A stretch of 64,000 nt of DNA, taken from assembly GCF_000308475.2 (NCBI RefSeq), contig NZ_BAFT02000060.1, positions 1 to 64,000 on the forward strand. The letters are read 5' to 3'. This DNA comes from Nocardia brasiliensis NBRC 14402. Lineage in GTDB: Bacteria; Actinomycetota; Actinomycetes; Mycobacteriales; Mycobacteriaceae. The position numbers and the translations under genes were made by a program. Under the pieces are notes generated by a model. The model did no database searches, was not told where the DNA came from, and was given only the letters and a program-made list of their open reading frames with translations. This document shows, in pieces, positions 52,094 through 61,538 of this stretch; positions within the stretch are counted from its first letter, which is position 1, and each line of letters starts with the position of its first letter.

Positions 52094-53434
52094 ATGGCTG
52101 CTTCTACGAGCAACGAGATCCAGTTCGATCGTGCGCGGCAGGTTATTCCGGGCGGGGTGAACTCGCCGGTGCGCGCTTTCCGATCCGTCGGAGGCGCGCC
52201 CCGGTTCATCGTGGGTGCCGCGGGGCCGTATGTCACCGATGTGGAGGGCCGCGAGTACGTCGATCTCGTGGCTTCCTGGGGGCCCGCCATTCTCGGTCAC
52301 GCACATCCGGAAGTCGTTGCGGCCGTGCAGGATGCGGCGGCGCGCGGATTGTCGTTCGGTGCCAGCACACCGGCCGAGACCGAGCTGGCCGAACTCGTCG
52401 TGGCCCGGCTCGGCGGCCCACGCGCCGAGGGCGGGTTGATCGACGAACTCCGCCTCGTGTCCACCGGCACCGAGGCGACGATGACCGCGATCCGGCTGGC
52501 CCGCGGGTTCACCGGAAAACCGTTGGTGGTCAAGTTCGCCGGCCACTATCACGGTCACTCCGACGGCCTGCTGGCCGCCGCGGGCTCCGGCGTGGCCACC
52601 TTCGGCCTGCCCGCCTCGGCCGGGGTGCCCGAGCCGATCGCTGCGCAGACGATCGTGCTGCCGTACAACGACATCGCCGCGGTCCGTGCCGCTTTCGCCG
52701 CGCATCCGGGCCGGATCGCGGCCGTCATCGTCGAAGCCGCCGCCGCGAACATGGGTGTCGTCGCGCCCGGCGACGGCTACAACGCCGCGCTGGCCGCCCT
52801 CGCGCACGAGCACGACGCGCTGCTGATCCTGGACGAGGTGCTCACCGGGTTCCGGGTCGCGCCCGACGGCTACTGGGGCCTCGAAAGGTCGCGCTCGACC
52901 GCACAATACGACGCCGACCTGGTGGCGTTCGGCAAGGTGATCGGCGGCGGCATGCCGCTGGCGGCGGTCGGTGGCCGCCACGACGTCATGGCGTGCCTCG
53001 CGCCGGAGGGACCGGTGTATCAGGCGGGCACGCTGTCCGGGAACCCGCTCGCCGTCGCCGCGGGTCTGGCCACGCTGCGCCTCGCGGACCAAAAGACCTA
53101 CGATCTGCTGGACCAGACCAGTAGCACGATTCAGGCAGCCACCGCGGCGGCCCTCACCGAAGCCGGTGTCGCGCATACCGTTCAGTCGGCGGGCAACCTG
53201 TTCTCGGTGCTGTTCTCCCCCACCCCGGCCCGCGACTACGCGGCCGTGCAGGCGCAGGACACCTTCCGGTTCCCGCCGTTCTTCCACACCATGCTCGAAC
53301 ACGGCGTGGCGCTGCCGCCGAGTGTCTACGAGGCCTGGTTCGTCACCGCCGCGCACGACGACCGCGCGCTCACCACGATCCTCGACGCGCTCCCGCACGC
53401 CGCCCGGGCGGCCGCGGCGGCGCGCCCCGAATGA
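52094..53434 (+). CDS. hemL: Glutamate-1-semialdehyde 2,1-aminomutase
   Basis: 446 aa PLP enzyme. Typical NSPVRAF and GGVN start (about 20-29), STGTEATM (123-130), LDEVLTGFRV (246-255) and VAFGKVIGGGMP with the PLP Lys281. It converts glutamate-1-semialdehyde to 5-aminolevulinate for haem. The start lies 5 bases after the P450 stop with AGGGG very close to the ATG and a CCCCT/AGGGG inverted repeat over the junction. The usual actinomycete neighbours of hemL (phosphatase, cytochrome c biogenesis genes) are absent; it may be the housekeeping copy relocated or an extra copy. Confidence 0.9.
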   Translation: MAASTSNEIQFDRARQVIPGGVNSPVRAFRSVGGAPRFIVGAAGPYVTDVEGREYVDLVASWGPAILGHAHPEVVAAVQDAAARGLSFGASTPAETELAELVVARLGGPRAEGGLIDELRLVSTGTEATMTAIRLARGFTGKPLVVKFAGHYHGHSDGLLAAAGSGVATFGLPASAGVPEPIAAQTIVLPYNDIAAVRAAFAAHPGRIAAVIVEAAAANMGVVAPGDGYNAALAALAHEHDALLILDEVLTGFRVAPDGYWGLERSRSTAQYDADLVAFGKVIGGGMPLAAVGGRHDVMACLAPEGPVYQAGTLSGNPLAVAAGLATLRLADQKTYDLLDQTSSTIQAATAAALTEAGVAHTVQSAGNLFSVLFSPTPARDYAAVQAQDTFRFPPFFHTMLEHGVALPPSVYEAWFVTAAHDDRALTTILDALPHAARAAAAARPE

Positions 53435-53459
53435 TGCTCCGGCACAAGCGAAGAGCGCA

Positions 53460-54458
53460 CTACCTGCCGGGGTTGTAGTCGCGTCGATACTTCGTCGGCG
53501 ACAGACCGAGCTCGCGGGCGAAGTGGGCGCGCAGGTTGGGCGCGGTGCCCAGGCCGCTGTGCGCCGCGACGAGATCGACCGGCAGGCCGGTGCGTTCGAG
53601 CAGTTCGCGGGCGCGGGCCAGGCGCTGCGCGAGCAGCCAGCGGCTCGGCGTGGTGCCGAGTTCGGCATGAAACCGGCGGATCAGCGTACGCACGGACACA
53701 CCCGCCGCGGCCGCGAGATCGCCCACCCCGGTCGGCTGATCCAGCCGCGCCATCGCCCATTCCAGCACCTCGCCGAGACCGGAGCCACCGTCCGGGGCGG
53801 GCACGGGTGCGGCCATGTACTGCGCCTGACCGCCCGCCCGATGCGGCGGGACGATCATCCGGCGCGCCACCGCGTTGGCGGCGCGGGTGCCCAGATCCGC
53901 GCGGATGACGTGCAGGCACAGGTCGATTCCGGCCATCAGCCCGGCACTGGTGAGCACGTCCGGTTCGTCGGTGTAGAGAATGTTCGGATCCACCCGCACG
54001 GCCGGGAACCGGCTCGCCAGCAGAGCGGCGTGCTCCCAGTGGCTGGTGGCCGTTCTGCCGTCGAGCACCCCGGCCGCGGCCAGCACGAACGCGCCGGAGC
54101 ACAGCGAAACCATCCGGGCGCCGCGCGCCCGCGCCGCCCGGATGGCGGCCAGCGCGGCCGCGGGCGGATCCGTGTGCACGTCACCGGTTCCGGGGACGAG
54201 CACCGTATCCGCGGTAACCAGATCGTCGAGCCCGTGGGTGGCGCACATGCCGAACGACCCGGCGGGTCCCGCGTGACCGAACCAGGCCCGCAGGCCGACG
54301 TGCGCACCCGCGCCGTCGACCCCGCACAACCGCAGGTCGTACCAGTCGCCCGCGTGCTCGTGCGGGGGCGTACCGAAGGCCTGACACGCGAGCGCGACCT
54401 CGATGGCGGCCTGCTGCGGGAGCAGCAGCACCGCGAGAGTGCCTGGGACACTGGGCAT
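53460..54458 (-). CDS. GlxA-family AraC-type regulator with DJ-1/PfpI domain
   Basis: 332 aa. DJ-1/PfpI-like domain about 8-190 with the nucleophile-elbow MVSLCSGAFVLAAAG (Cys119 region), then an AraC HTH about 225-325 (VGDLAAAAGVSVRTLIRRFHAELGTTPSRWLLAQRL). GlxA-type regulators sense small carbonyl or nitrogenous compounds. Divergent from an MFS exporter gene over 72 bases, which it may control; the ATG has no evident Shine-Dalgarno. Confidence 0.88.
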   Translation of the reverse strand: MPSVPGTLAVLLLPQQAAIEVALACQAFGTPPHEHAGDWYDLRLCGVDGAGAHVGLRAWFGHAGPAGSFGMCATHGLDDLVTADTVLVPGTGDVHTDPPAAALAAIRAARARGARMVSLCSGAFVLAAAGVLDGRTATSHWEHAALLASRFPAVRVDPNILYTDEPDVLTSAGLMAGIDLCLHVIRADLGTRAANAVARRMIVPPHRAGGQAQYMAAPVPAPDGGSGLGEVLEWAMARLDQPTGVGDLAAAAGVSVRTLIRRFHAELGTTPSRWLLAQRLARARELLERTGLPVDLVAAHSGLGTAPNLRAHFARELGLSPTKYRRDYNPGR

Positions 54459-54530
54459 GTCACAAAGCTATCGAATGATGGCAAACACGGCACTCGTGGC
54501 CGCCGCGACGGCTCTGTACGGTGACGTGAC

Positions 54531-55928
54531 GTGACAGCCCACATCCCGGACAACCCTGCCGTCCTGCAGGTCGACAGCCGGCGGTGGCGGATTCTGGCGG
54601 TCGCCTCGGCCGCCCAATTCCTCGCCATCCTCGACCTGTTCGCGGTCAATGTCGCGTTCCCCGCACTGGAGCAAACCTTCCACGGCAGCACGCTGGCTCA
54701 GGTCTCGTGGGTGCTCAACGCCTACACCATCGTGCTCGCGGCGATGCTGGTGCCCGCGGGGCGGATAGCCGACGATATCGGCCGCAAGACCGCGTTCCTG
54801 GTGGGTATGACGCTGTTCGGGGTGGCGTCGCTGGGTTGTGCCCTCGCCCCGACGCTCGGCGTGCTGGTGGCGGCGCGGGTGGTGCAGGCCGTCGCGGGCG
54901 CGATTCTGATCCCGACCTCGCTCGGCCTGGCTCTGCCCGCCTTCCCGCCGCGCGAACACGCCAAGGTGATGGGCATCTGGACCGCCGTCGCCGCGGCCGG
55001 CGCGGGCAGCGGCCCGGTGGCAGGCGGTCTGCTGCTGGCCGCCGGCTGGCGGTGGATCTTCCTGATCAACATCCCGGTCGTCGTGGTCGCGGTGCTGGCC
55101 GGGCGCCGGGTGCTGCCCGCCGCGGCGCGCGGCGCCCGCAAACGCCTGGATCTGCTCGGCGCCACACTGGTGTTGCTCACCGCGGCCGCGTTGACGACCG
55201 TCTTCGTGCAGGCCCCGGAGTGGGGCTACACCTCCAAGGCGATTCTCGGCTGTGCGCTGGCGACCGTGCTGCTCGCGGCGCTCACTGTGCGGCATCTGCG
55301 CCGGGCGCCCGACCCGGTGGTCAGCTTCGCGCTCTTCCGGCACCGGCTGTTCACCGTCGCGGTCGGCGGGTTGTTCCTCTACTACCTGGCTTTCGCCGCG
55401 ATGATCCTCGCGGCCACGCTGTTCCTCACCGGTCGCTGGCACTATTCCGTCGTGACCGCGGCGCTCAGCATCGCGCCCATGCCGCTGAGCACCATGACGA
55501 CGGCGCTGCTGTACGGCCGGATCGTGGCCCGGGTCGGCGCGCGGATCGCGACCATGCTCGGCGGCGTGGCGCTCGCGGCCGGTTGCGGCTGGTGGGCGCT
55601 CACCGCGACGGACCGGCCGCAGTATCTCGCCGTGTTCCTGCCCGGCGCTATCCTGGCAGGGATCAGCACCGCGCTGTTGCAGCCTGCGCTGTTCGGGTCG
55701 GCGGCCACCCTGCCGGCGGAGCAGACCTCGCTGGCCAGCGCGGTGCTCATGATGTCGCGGCAGCTCTCCTCCGCGCTCGGCGTCGCGATCCTCACCGTGC
55801 TCCTCGGCCAGCAAGCGTTGCGCGAGTTCCGCATCGCCTGGGTGGCGATGGCCGCCGCCGCACTGGCCGCCGCCGTCGTCGGCCTGCGCTTTCGCGACAA
55901 TGCCACTGTGCGCGAACCGGTTCGGTGA
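54531..55928 (+). CDS. MFS multidrug transporter, DHA2 type
   Basis: 465 aa with about 12 to 14 membrane helices. FLAILDLFAVNVAFPALEQTF (helix 1), GRIADDIGRKTAFLVG (motif A, about 79-94) and VARVVQAVAGAILIPTSLGLALPAFPPREHAKVMG (motif C region) match DHA2 drug:H+ antiporters. Likely exports a toxic or specialised product, perhaps that of the nearby P450 or PKS genes. GTG start; regulated probably by the divergent AraC protein. Confidence 0.85.
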   Translation: MTAHIPDNPAVLQVDSRRWRILAVASAAQFLAILDLFAVNVAFPALEQTFHGSTLAQVSWVLNAYTIVLAAMLVPAGRIADDIGRKTAFLVGMTLFGVASLGCALAPTLGVLVAARVVQAVAGAILIPTSLGLALPAFPPREHAKVMGIWTAVAAAGAGSGPVAGGLLLAAGWRWIFLINIPVVVVAVLAGRRVLPAAARGARKRLDLLGATLVLLTAAALTTVFVQAPEWGYTSKAILGCALATVLLAALTVRHLRRAPDPVVSFALFRHRLFTVAVGGLFLYYLAFAAMILAATLFLTGRWHYSVVTAALSIAPMPLSTMTTALLYGRIVARVGARIATMLGGVALAAGCGWWALTATDRPQYLAVFLPGAILAGISTALLQPALFGSAATLPAEQTSLASAVLMMSRQLSSALGVAILTVLLGQQALREFRIAWVAMAAAALAAAVVGLRFRDNATVREPVR

Positions 55929-55938
55929 CCGTCGCGCC

Positions 55939-57090
55939 TCAGCGCAGCCCGCGGAACGTGGCCCTGACCTCGTCGACGAAGACGGCGGGCTGCTCGAGGG
56001 CGGCGAAATGCCCGCCCCGGTCGAGCTCGTTCCAGTGCCGCAGATCGGCGAACTGCGGCTCGGCCAGTCGGCGCGTCGGCCGGTAGATGTCGGCGGGGAA
56101 AACCGAGCACCCGGTGGGCACCGTGATGCGGCTGTCGTCGCCGGTCGCGGCGGCGAAGCTCTCCCAGTAGAGCCGTGCGGCCGAGGCGCCGGTAGCCGGC
56201 AGCCAATACGTCAAAAGGTTGTCGAGCAGTTCGTCCTCGGTGAAGACGGTGCCGGGATCGCCGGCGCAATCGCTCCAGGCCTGGAACTTGTCGATGATCC
56301 AACCGGCCAGCGCCGCAGGCGAATCCGTCAGGCCGTAGCCGATGCTCTGCGGTCGAGTCGCCTGAATGGCAGCGTATGCCGAGCCCTGGGCACGATGTCC
56401 GGCGAGCGCGGCCACTGCGCGACGGTCCGCCTCGGTGAGGTCCTCGGCATCCACCGGTGCACGGAACGGCACCATGTTCAGGTGGATGCCGAGCACCTGC
56501 TGCGGATGCCGTCTGGCCAGCGCCATGGTGATCCGCGCGCCCCAGTCGCCGCCCTGGGCGGCGTAGCGGGCGTAACCGAGCCGGTGCATCAGCTGGTCCC
56601 AGGCGTCGGCGATCCGCTCCGCGCCCCACCCGGTCCGCTCCGGCTTACCGCTGAAACCGAACCCCGGCAGCGACGGGCACACGACGTGGAACGCGTCGGA
56701 TGCGTTGCCGCCGAACGCGACCGGATCGGTCAGCGGTGCGACGACCTTGTGGAATTCGGTGACCGAGCCGGGCCAGCCGTGCGTGATCAGCAGCGCCGTC
56801 GCGCCGGCGTGCGGCGACCTTGCGTGCACGAAATGCACTGGTAATCCGTCTATCTCGGTGACGAACTGCGGGAACCGATTCAGCCGCCGCTGTGCGGCGC
56901 GCCAGTCGTACTCGTCCAGCCAGTACCGGCACAGCCCGCGCAGATAGGCCGCGGGTGTGCCCTGGGACCAGTCGCCGACCGTCTCGGGCTCGGGCCATCT
57001 GGTGCGGCGCAGGCGCTCCCGCGCATCCGTCACCACGGATTCCGGGATCTCGACTTCGAACGGCACGACGGCCGCGGACTGTCCGGGCAT
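55939..57090 (-). CDS. Epoxide hydrolase, alpha/beta hydrolase with EHN domain
   Basis: 383 aa. N-terminal EHN domain (about 10-110), oxyanion HGWPGS (about 107-112), nucleophile Asp in QGGDWGARI (near 192) and catalytic His in DRGGHFAALEQP (near 358). Opens epoxides to diols. ATG 57090 preceded by GGAAGG. Convergent with the MFS gene, 10 bases apart; may detoxify or tailor oxidised metabolites. Confidence 0.88.
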   Translation of the reverse strand: MPGQSAAVVPFEVEIPESVVTDARERLRRTRWPEPETVGDWSQGTPAAYLRGLCRYWLDEYDWRAAQRRLNRFPQFVTEIDGLPVHFVHARSPHAGATALLITHGWPGSVTEFHKVVAPLTDPVAFGGNASDAFHVVCPSLPGFGFSGKPERTGWGAERIADAWDQLMHRLGYARYAAQGGDWGARITMALARRHPQQVLGIHLNMVPFRAPVDAEDLTEADRRAVAALAGHRAQGSAYAAIQATRPQSIGYGLTDSPAALAGWIIDKFQAWSDCAGDPGTVFTEDELLDNLLTYWLPATGASAARLYWESFAAATGDDSRITVPTGCSVFPADIYRPTRRLAEPQFADLRHWNELDRGGHFAALEQPAVFVDEVRATFRGLR

Positions 57091-57345
57091 GGGCACACTG
57101 CCTTCCGGTTGTCGCTCGCATTGTCCGAGGCTCAAAATACTTGATGCACTTACCCTTTGCGAGCCCGAATCGAGCAACCGAAGTCAGGAATGTCCGAATT
57201 GTCCCGAGGGCCGATCGGAGGTGACACATTCTTTCCGAACAGAAGTGACAAATCAGACTTCCGACAAACCGGAAGCAGCTCGAATATTGTTGCCTACCTG
57301 CTGTTTTCATCTCCTCTTTACCGTTCCGTCATTTCCCTCGCAGCG

Positions 57346-57375
57346 TGGACACCGCGCGGAATACCCCCCTATAGT
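57346..57375 (+). promoter_or_regulatory. Strong, near-leaderless promoter of the alcohol dehydrogenase gene
   Basis: TGGACA (57346-57351) and TATAGT (57370-57375) with an 18-base spacer. Seven bases later, CGGGAAA leads straight into ATG 57383, so transcripts should begin at or one base before the start codon. The 57091-57345 stretch ahead of it is clearly AT-richer than the rest of the window and shows no gene. Confidence 0.55.
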
Positions 57376-57382
57376 CGGGAAA

Positions 57383-58378
57383 ATGCGGACAGCGAGACTT
57401 CATGGAATCGCGGACCTGCGGGTGGGGAACGAACCACCGCCGGCGGCGGCTACGGGCGAGACCCTGGTTCGGGTCACCGCGGTCGGCATCTGCGGATCGG
57501 ATCTGCACTGGTACGAAGACGGCGCGATCGGTGACGCGAAACTCGGGCAGCCGTTGATACCCGGTCACGAGGGCGCGGGTGAGATCGCCACCGGGCCGCG
57601 GCGCGGCGAACGGGTCGCGATCGATCCGGCGATCCCGTGCGAGACCTGCCGCGCCTGCCGGGACGGGTATCGAAATCTCTGCTACCACGTGCGATTCGCC
57701 GGTCACGGGGTAACCGACGGGATGCTCCGCGAGACCCTGCCGTGGCCGTCACATCGCTTACATCCGTTGCCGGACAACGTATCCGACGCAGCAGGCGCAC
57801 TGCTCGAGCCGCTGGCGGTCGCCCTGTGGGCGCTGGATCTCGGCCGGGTACCGTTCGGCGGCACCGCGGCGGTCGTGGGCTGCGGACCGGTCGGACTGCT
57901 GCTGATCCAGGTGCTACGCGCCGCCGGGGTATCCCGCGTGCTCGCGGTCGAGCCGTTGCCGCACCGTCGAGACGCCGCCGCGAAATGGGGCGCCGACGAA
58001 ATTCTCGATCCCTACCCTGCCGCCGACCCACCCGACTTCGCCGCGCACGGCGTCGATGTCGCCTTCGAAATGGCCGGAAACGACGACGCGGTGCACATCG
58101 CCATGGCCGCCACGCGACCGGGTGGACGGGTGGTGCTGGGCGGCATCCCCGGCTCGGACACCACGACCTTCCGGGCGTCGCTGGCCCGCGGCAAAGAGCT
58201 GACGATCGCAATGGTCCGGCGCAGCAACGAAACTCACCCGCGCGCGATCGATCTGGCGGCGCGCGGTGTCATAGCACTCGACCCGCTCGTCTCGTCGCGG
58301 GTCCCGCTCACCGAGGCACCCGCCGCGTTCGCCGACGCGCAGCGCCGCACCGGACTGAAAGTCATCATCACGCCGTAA
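57383..58378 (+). CDS. Zinc-dependent alcohol dehydrogenase
   Basis: 331 aa MDR protein. Catalytic-zinc Cys in VGICGSDLHW, GHEGAGEI with the second His/Glu, structural-zinc Cys cluster PCETCRACRDGYRNLC (four Cys, about 77-92), and the Rossmann motif VVGCGPVGLLLIQ (about 159-171). Sorbitol/threonine-dehydrogenase-like. Starts right at the predicted transcription start (leaderless). Precedes the PKS genes by 73 bases; could be an oxidative tailoring enzyme or unrelated. Confidence 0.87.
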   Translation: MRTARLHGIADLRVGNEPPPAAATGETLVRVTAVGICGSDLHWYEDGAIGDAKLGQPLIPGHEGAGEIATGPRRGERVAIDPAIPCETCRACRDGYRNLCYHVRFAGHGVTDGMLRETLPWPSHRLHPLPDNVSDAAGALLEPLAVALWALDLGRVPFGGTAAVVGCGPVGLLLIQVLRAAGVSRVLAVEPLPHRRDAAAKWGADEILDPYPAADPPDFAAHGVDVAFEMAGNDDAVHIAMAATRPGGRVVLGGIPGSDTTTFRASLARGKELTIAMVRRSNETHPRAIDLAARGVIALDPLVSSRVPLTEAPAAFADAQRRTGLKVIITP

Positions 58379-58451
58379 CGGCACCGACTCGACGAATTCG
58401 ACACCGCGATCTTCACGGCCGCCGCCGCGGCCGCCTTTGGCGAGGGGGATT

Positions 58452-61400
58452 ATGTCCGCGTTCACGACACACGAAACGGCAACGGAACCGATCGCCATCA
58501 TCGGTATGGCCTGCCGGTATCCCGGCAATTCGAGTTCGCCGCAAGCATTCTGGGATTTCCTGTCCGCCGGTGCGACGGCCGTCACCGATTTCCCGGCCGA
58601 CCGCGGCTGGGATCTCGACCGCCTCCGTGCCGACCCCGCGCGCGCCGGGGCCAGTGCGGTGCATCGCGGCGGCTTCCTCGATGCCGCCGCATTCGACGCG
58701 GCGTTCTTCGGCATCTCCCCCCGCGAGGCGACCGCGATGCATCCCGAGCAGCGGCTCCTGCTCGAAGTCGCTTGGGAGGCTTGCGAACACGCCATGCTCG
58801 ACCCGCACTCGCTGCGCGACACCGATACCGGCGTGTACGCGGCGCAGCTGTCCACCGCGTACGGACCGCCGATGCACCTGGCGCCGGAGGGCGCGGCCGG
58901 GCTGATGCTGACCGGGAACATAGCCGCCGCGCTCAGCGGCCGGATCGCCTACACGCTCGGGGTCACCGGTCCCGCGATCACGATCGACACCGCTTCGTCG
59001 GGTTCACTGGTCGCGATTCACCTTGCGGTACAAGCACTTCGCGCCCGTGCGTGCGAACGCGCGCTGGCGGGCGGCGTCTCCGTCATGCCGACACCGGGGT
59101 TCTTCACCGAATTCACCAGGCAGCAGGGGCTCGCACCGGACGGCCGGGCGAAACCGTTCGCCGCCGACGCGGACGGCACGGTCTGGTCCGAAGGAGCGGG
59201 CATGATCATGCTGACGCGGCTGTCGGACGCCCGGGCGAACGGGCACCGGGTGCTGGCGGTGATCCGCGGCTCCGCGGTCAATTCCGACGGCGCGAGCACC
59301 GGTCTCACCGCCCCGAGCGCCACGGCCCAGCAACGGTTGATCACGCGGGCGCTGGCCGACGCCGGGCTGACGGCCGCCGACGTGGATGCCGTCGAGGCGC
59401 ACGGCTCCGGCACCAGAGCCGGCGACCGGGCCGAGGCCACCGCCTTGGTCGAGACCTACGGTGTCGATCGGGCACGGGACCGGCCGTTGCGGGTCGGCAG
59501 CGTGAAATCCAATATCGGCCATGCCCAAGCCGCCGCGGGCGTGGCCGGGCTGATCAAGTCGGTCCTGGCACTGCAGCACGAAAAGCTGCCCGGCCTGGTG
59601 CATTTCGGCACACCGTCGCCGGAGGTGGACTGGGCGGCGGCCGCGGTGCTGCCGCTCGCCGAGACCGAGCCGTGGCTGCGCGGTGACCGCCCGCGACGCT
59701 GCGGGGTGTCCTCGTTCGGCGTGGCCGGCACCAACGCGCACGTGATCGTCGAGGAGGCACCGGAATTCGAGGCGGCCGACCCCGCCGAGGCCGTACCGGC
59801 GGACGTGCAGCCGTGGGTGATCTCGGCCCACAGCGAGACTGCCCTGCGCGCACAGGCGGCGCGACTGCTGGCGACCGCGGAACCCGAGCGGCCCGCGGAC
59901 GTCGGGTACTCGCTGGCAGTCACGCGGTCCCGCTTCGATCATCGGGCAGTGATCGTCGGTACCGACCGAGCGGAGCTGGTGTCGGGCCTCGAAGCGGTGG
60001 TACGCGGCGTCCCCGCGTCGCAGGTGGTGCGGGGCACTGCGTGGTCCGAACCGCGACCGGTCTTCGTCTTTCCGGGACAGGGCGGACAGTGGCCGGGAAT
60101 GGCGACCGCACTGGCGAAATCGTCAGCGGAGTTCGCGGGGCACTTGGCCGATTGCGCCGCGGCGCTGCGGCCCTATCTGCCGTGGTCGCTCTCGGATGTC
60201 CTCGACGGCGTCGCGGGCGCGCCGAGCATCGAGCGCGTCGACGTCGTACAGCCGGTGCTGTGGGCGGTGATGGTCGCCCTGGCGCGGGTGTGGCAGGGCT
60301 ACGGTGTGCAGCCCGCTGCGGTGGTGGGACATTCGCAGGGCGAGATCGCCGCCGCCTGCGTCGCGGGTGCGCTCTCCCTCGACGACGGGGCCCGGGTGGT
60401 CGCGCGCCGCAGTCAGGTGGTGCTGGCGCTGTCCGGGACCGGCGCGATGCTCTCGCTCGGGCTCGGGGCCGAGGCGGCGCGAAAGCGGATGGCACGCTGG
60501 GGAACTCGGCTCGACATCGCCGCGATCAACGGTCCGGGAGCGGTGGCGGTGTGCGGTGAACCCGCGGCGATCGCGCAATTGCAAGCCGAATGCGAACGCG
60601 ACGACATCCGCGCCCGGCCGATCAACGCGGACTACGCCTCGCACAGCAGCCACGTCGACCCCGTCGAGCGCGAACTGCGCGAAACACTCGCGCCGGTGCG
60701 GCCGCGCACGGGAGCGGTGCCCCTGTATTCGACGGTCACCGGCGCGCCGATCCGGCACGATGCGCTCGACGCCGGGTACTGGTGGCAAAACCTGCGCAGG
60801 CCGGTCCAGTTCGAGGCCGCCACCCGCAGTCTGCTCGACGCGGGGCACCACGTGTTCATCGAGATCAGCCCGCACCCGGTCCTGGCCTTCGGCCTCGAAG
60901 GCACCATCGAGGCCGCCGGAGCCGACGCCGCGGTGCTCGCGACGCTGCGCCGCGACGACGGCGGACTGGACCGTCTGACCATGTCCCTGGCCCAAGCCGA
61001 GGCCCACGGCGTCGCCGTCGACTGGCACACGTATTTCGCGCCGGTCCAACCGCGCCGAATCCCCTTGCCCACCTATGCGTTCCAGCGCCAACGCTATTGG
61101 CTCGACGCACCCGGAGCTCCGGCCGCCGACGCTGCGCCGGTAGCGGACACCGATCCGGAGCCCGCCGCGCCGTCCACCACCCCGCGCGATATCCGGGAGC
61201 TGGTGGCGCGCGAGATCGCCGCGGTGCTCGGCCTGGACACCGCCGCCGAGGTGAGCGCCGGCCTGTCGTTCAAGGCCCTCGGCTTCGAGTCCATGACCAG
61301 CGTGGAGTTGCGCAACCGGTTGAGCGTCGCGCTGGGGCGACGCCTGCCGACCACCCTCATCTACGACTACCCCTCCCCGCGTGCGCTCGCCGACCACCTC

Positions 61401-61538
61401 GCCGGACTCGGCGGCGACCCGAGCGACAACCCGGACCGCGACGCCGCCGAGGCGCCCACCGCCCGCGGTCCGCGCGGATTCGACGATATGGACGGCGCCG
61501 AGCTGGTGCGGCTGGCGCTCGGTAAGGAGGCACGGTGA
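58452..61538 (+). CDS. Type I PKS loading module KS(Ser)-AT-ACP
   Basis: 1028 aa. KS about 12-435 with HGSGT (318-322) and NIGH (354-357), but the nucleophile motif is DTASSGS with Ser182 where extending KS domains have Cys. AT about 535-880: PGQGGQWPGM, GHSQGE with active Ser628, YASH (728-731) and RVDVVQ, the methylmalonyl-CoA pattern. ACP about 912-985 with GFES and carrier Ser947. No reductive domains, no thioesterase, no N-terminal docking coil, so it is a starter module; a non-Cys KS decarboxylates the loaded extender, giving a propionyl starter. The end DDMDGAELVRLALGKEAR is a C-terminal docking tail. ATG 58452 follows GAGGGGG. Confidence 0.88.
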   Translation: MSAFTTHETATEPIAIIGMACRYPGNSSSPQAFWDFLSAGATAVTDFPADRGWDLDRLRADPARAGASAVHRGGFLDAAAFDAAFFGISPREATAMHPEQRLLLEVAWEACEHAMLDPHSLRDTDTGVYAAQLSTAYGPPMHLAPEGAAGLMLTGNIAAALSGRIAYTLGVTGPAITIDTASSGSLVAIHLAVQALRARACERALAGGVSVMPTPGFFTEFTRQQGLAPDGRAKPFAADADGTVWSEGAGMIMLTRLSDARANGHRVLAVIRGSAVNSDGASTGLTAPSATAQQRLITRALADAGLTAADVDAVEAHGSGTRAGDRAEATALVETYGVDRARDRPLRVGSVKSNIGHAQAAAGVAGLIKSVLALQHEKLPGLVHFGTPSPEVDWAAAAVLPLAETEPWLRGDRPRRCGVSSFGVAGTNAHVIVEEAPEFEAADPAEAVPADVQPWVISAHSETALRAQAARLLATAEPERPADVGYSLAVTRSRFDHRAVIVGTDRAELVSGLEAVVRGVPASQVVRGTAWSEPRPVFVFPGQGGQWPGMATALAKSSAEFAGHLADCAAALRPYLPWSLSDVLDGVAGAPSIERVDVVQPVLWAVMVALARVWQGYGVQPAAVVGHSQGEIAAACVAGALSLDDGARVVARRSQVVLALSGTGAMLSLGLGAEAARKRMARWGTRLDIAAINGPGAVAVCGEPAAIAQLQAECERDDIRARPINADYASHSSHVDPVERELRETLAPVRPRTGAVPLYSTVTGAPIRHDALDAGYWWQNLRRPVQFEAATRSLLDAGHHVFIEISPHPVLAFGLEGTIEAAGADAAVLATLRRDDGGLDRLTMSLAQAEAHGVAVDWHTYFAPVQPRRIPLPTYAFQRQRYWLDAPGAPAADAAPVADTDPEPAAPSTTPRDIRELVAREIAAVLGLDTAAEVSAGLSFKALGFESMTSVELRNRLSVALGRRLPTTLIYDYPSPRALADHLAGLGGDPSDNPDRDAAEAPTARGPRGFDDMDGAELVRLALGKEAR

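Noticed and set aside
51956..53668. 570-codon minus-strand frame over hemL
   Set aside because: Shadow of hemL; Arg/Gly-rich, no motif.
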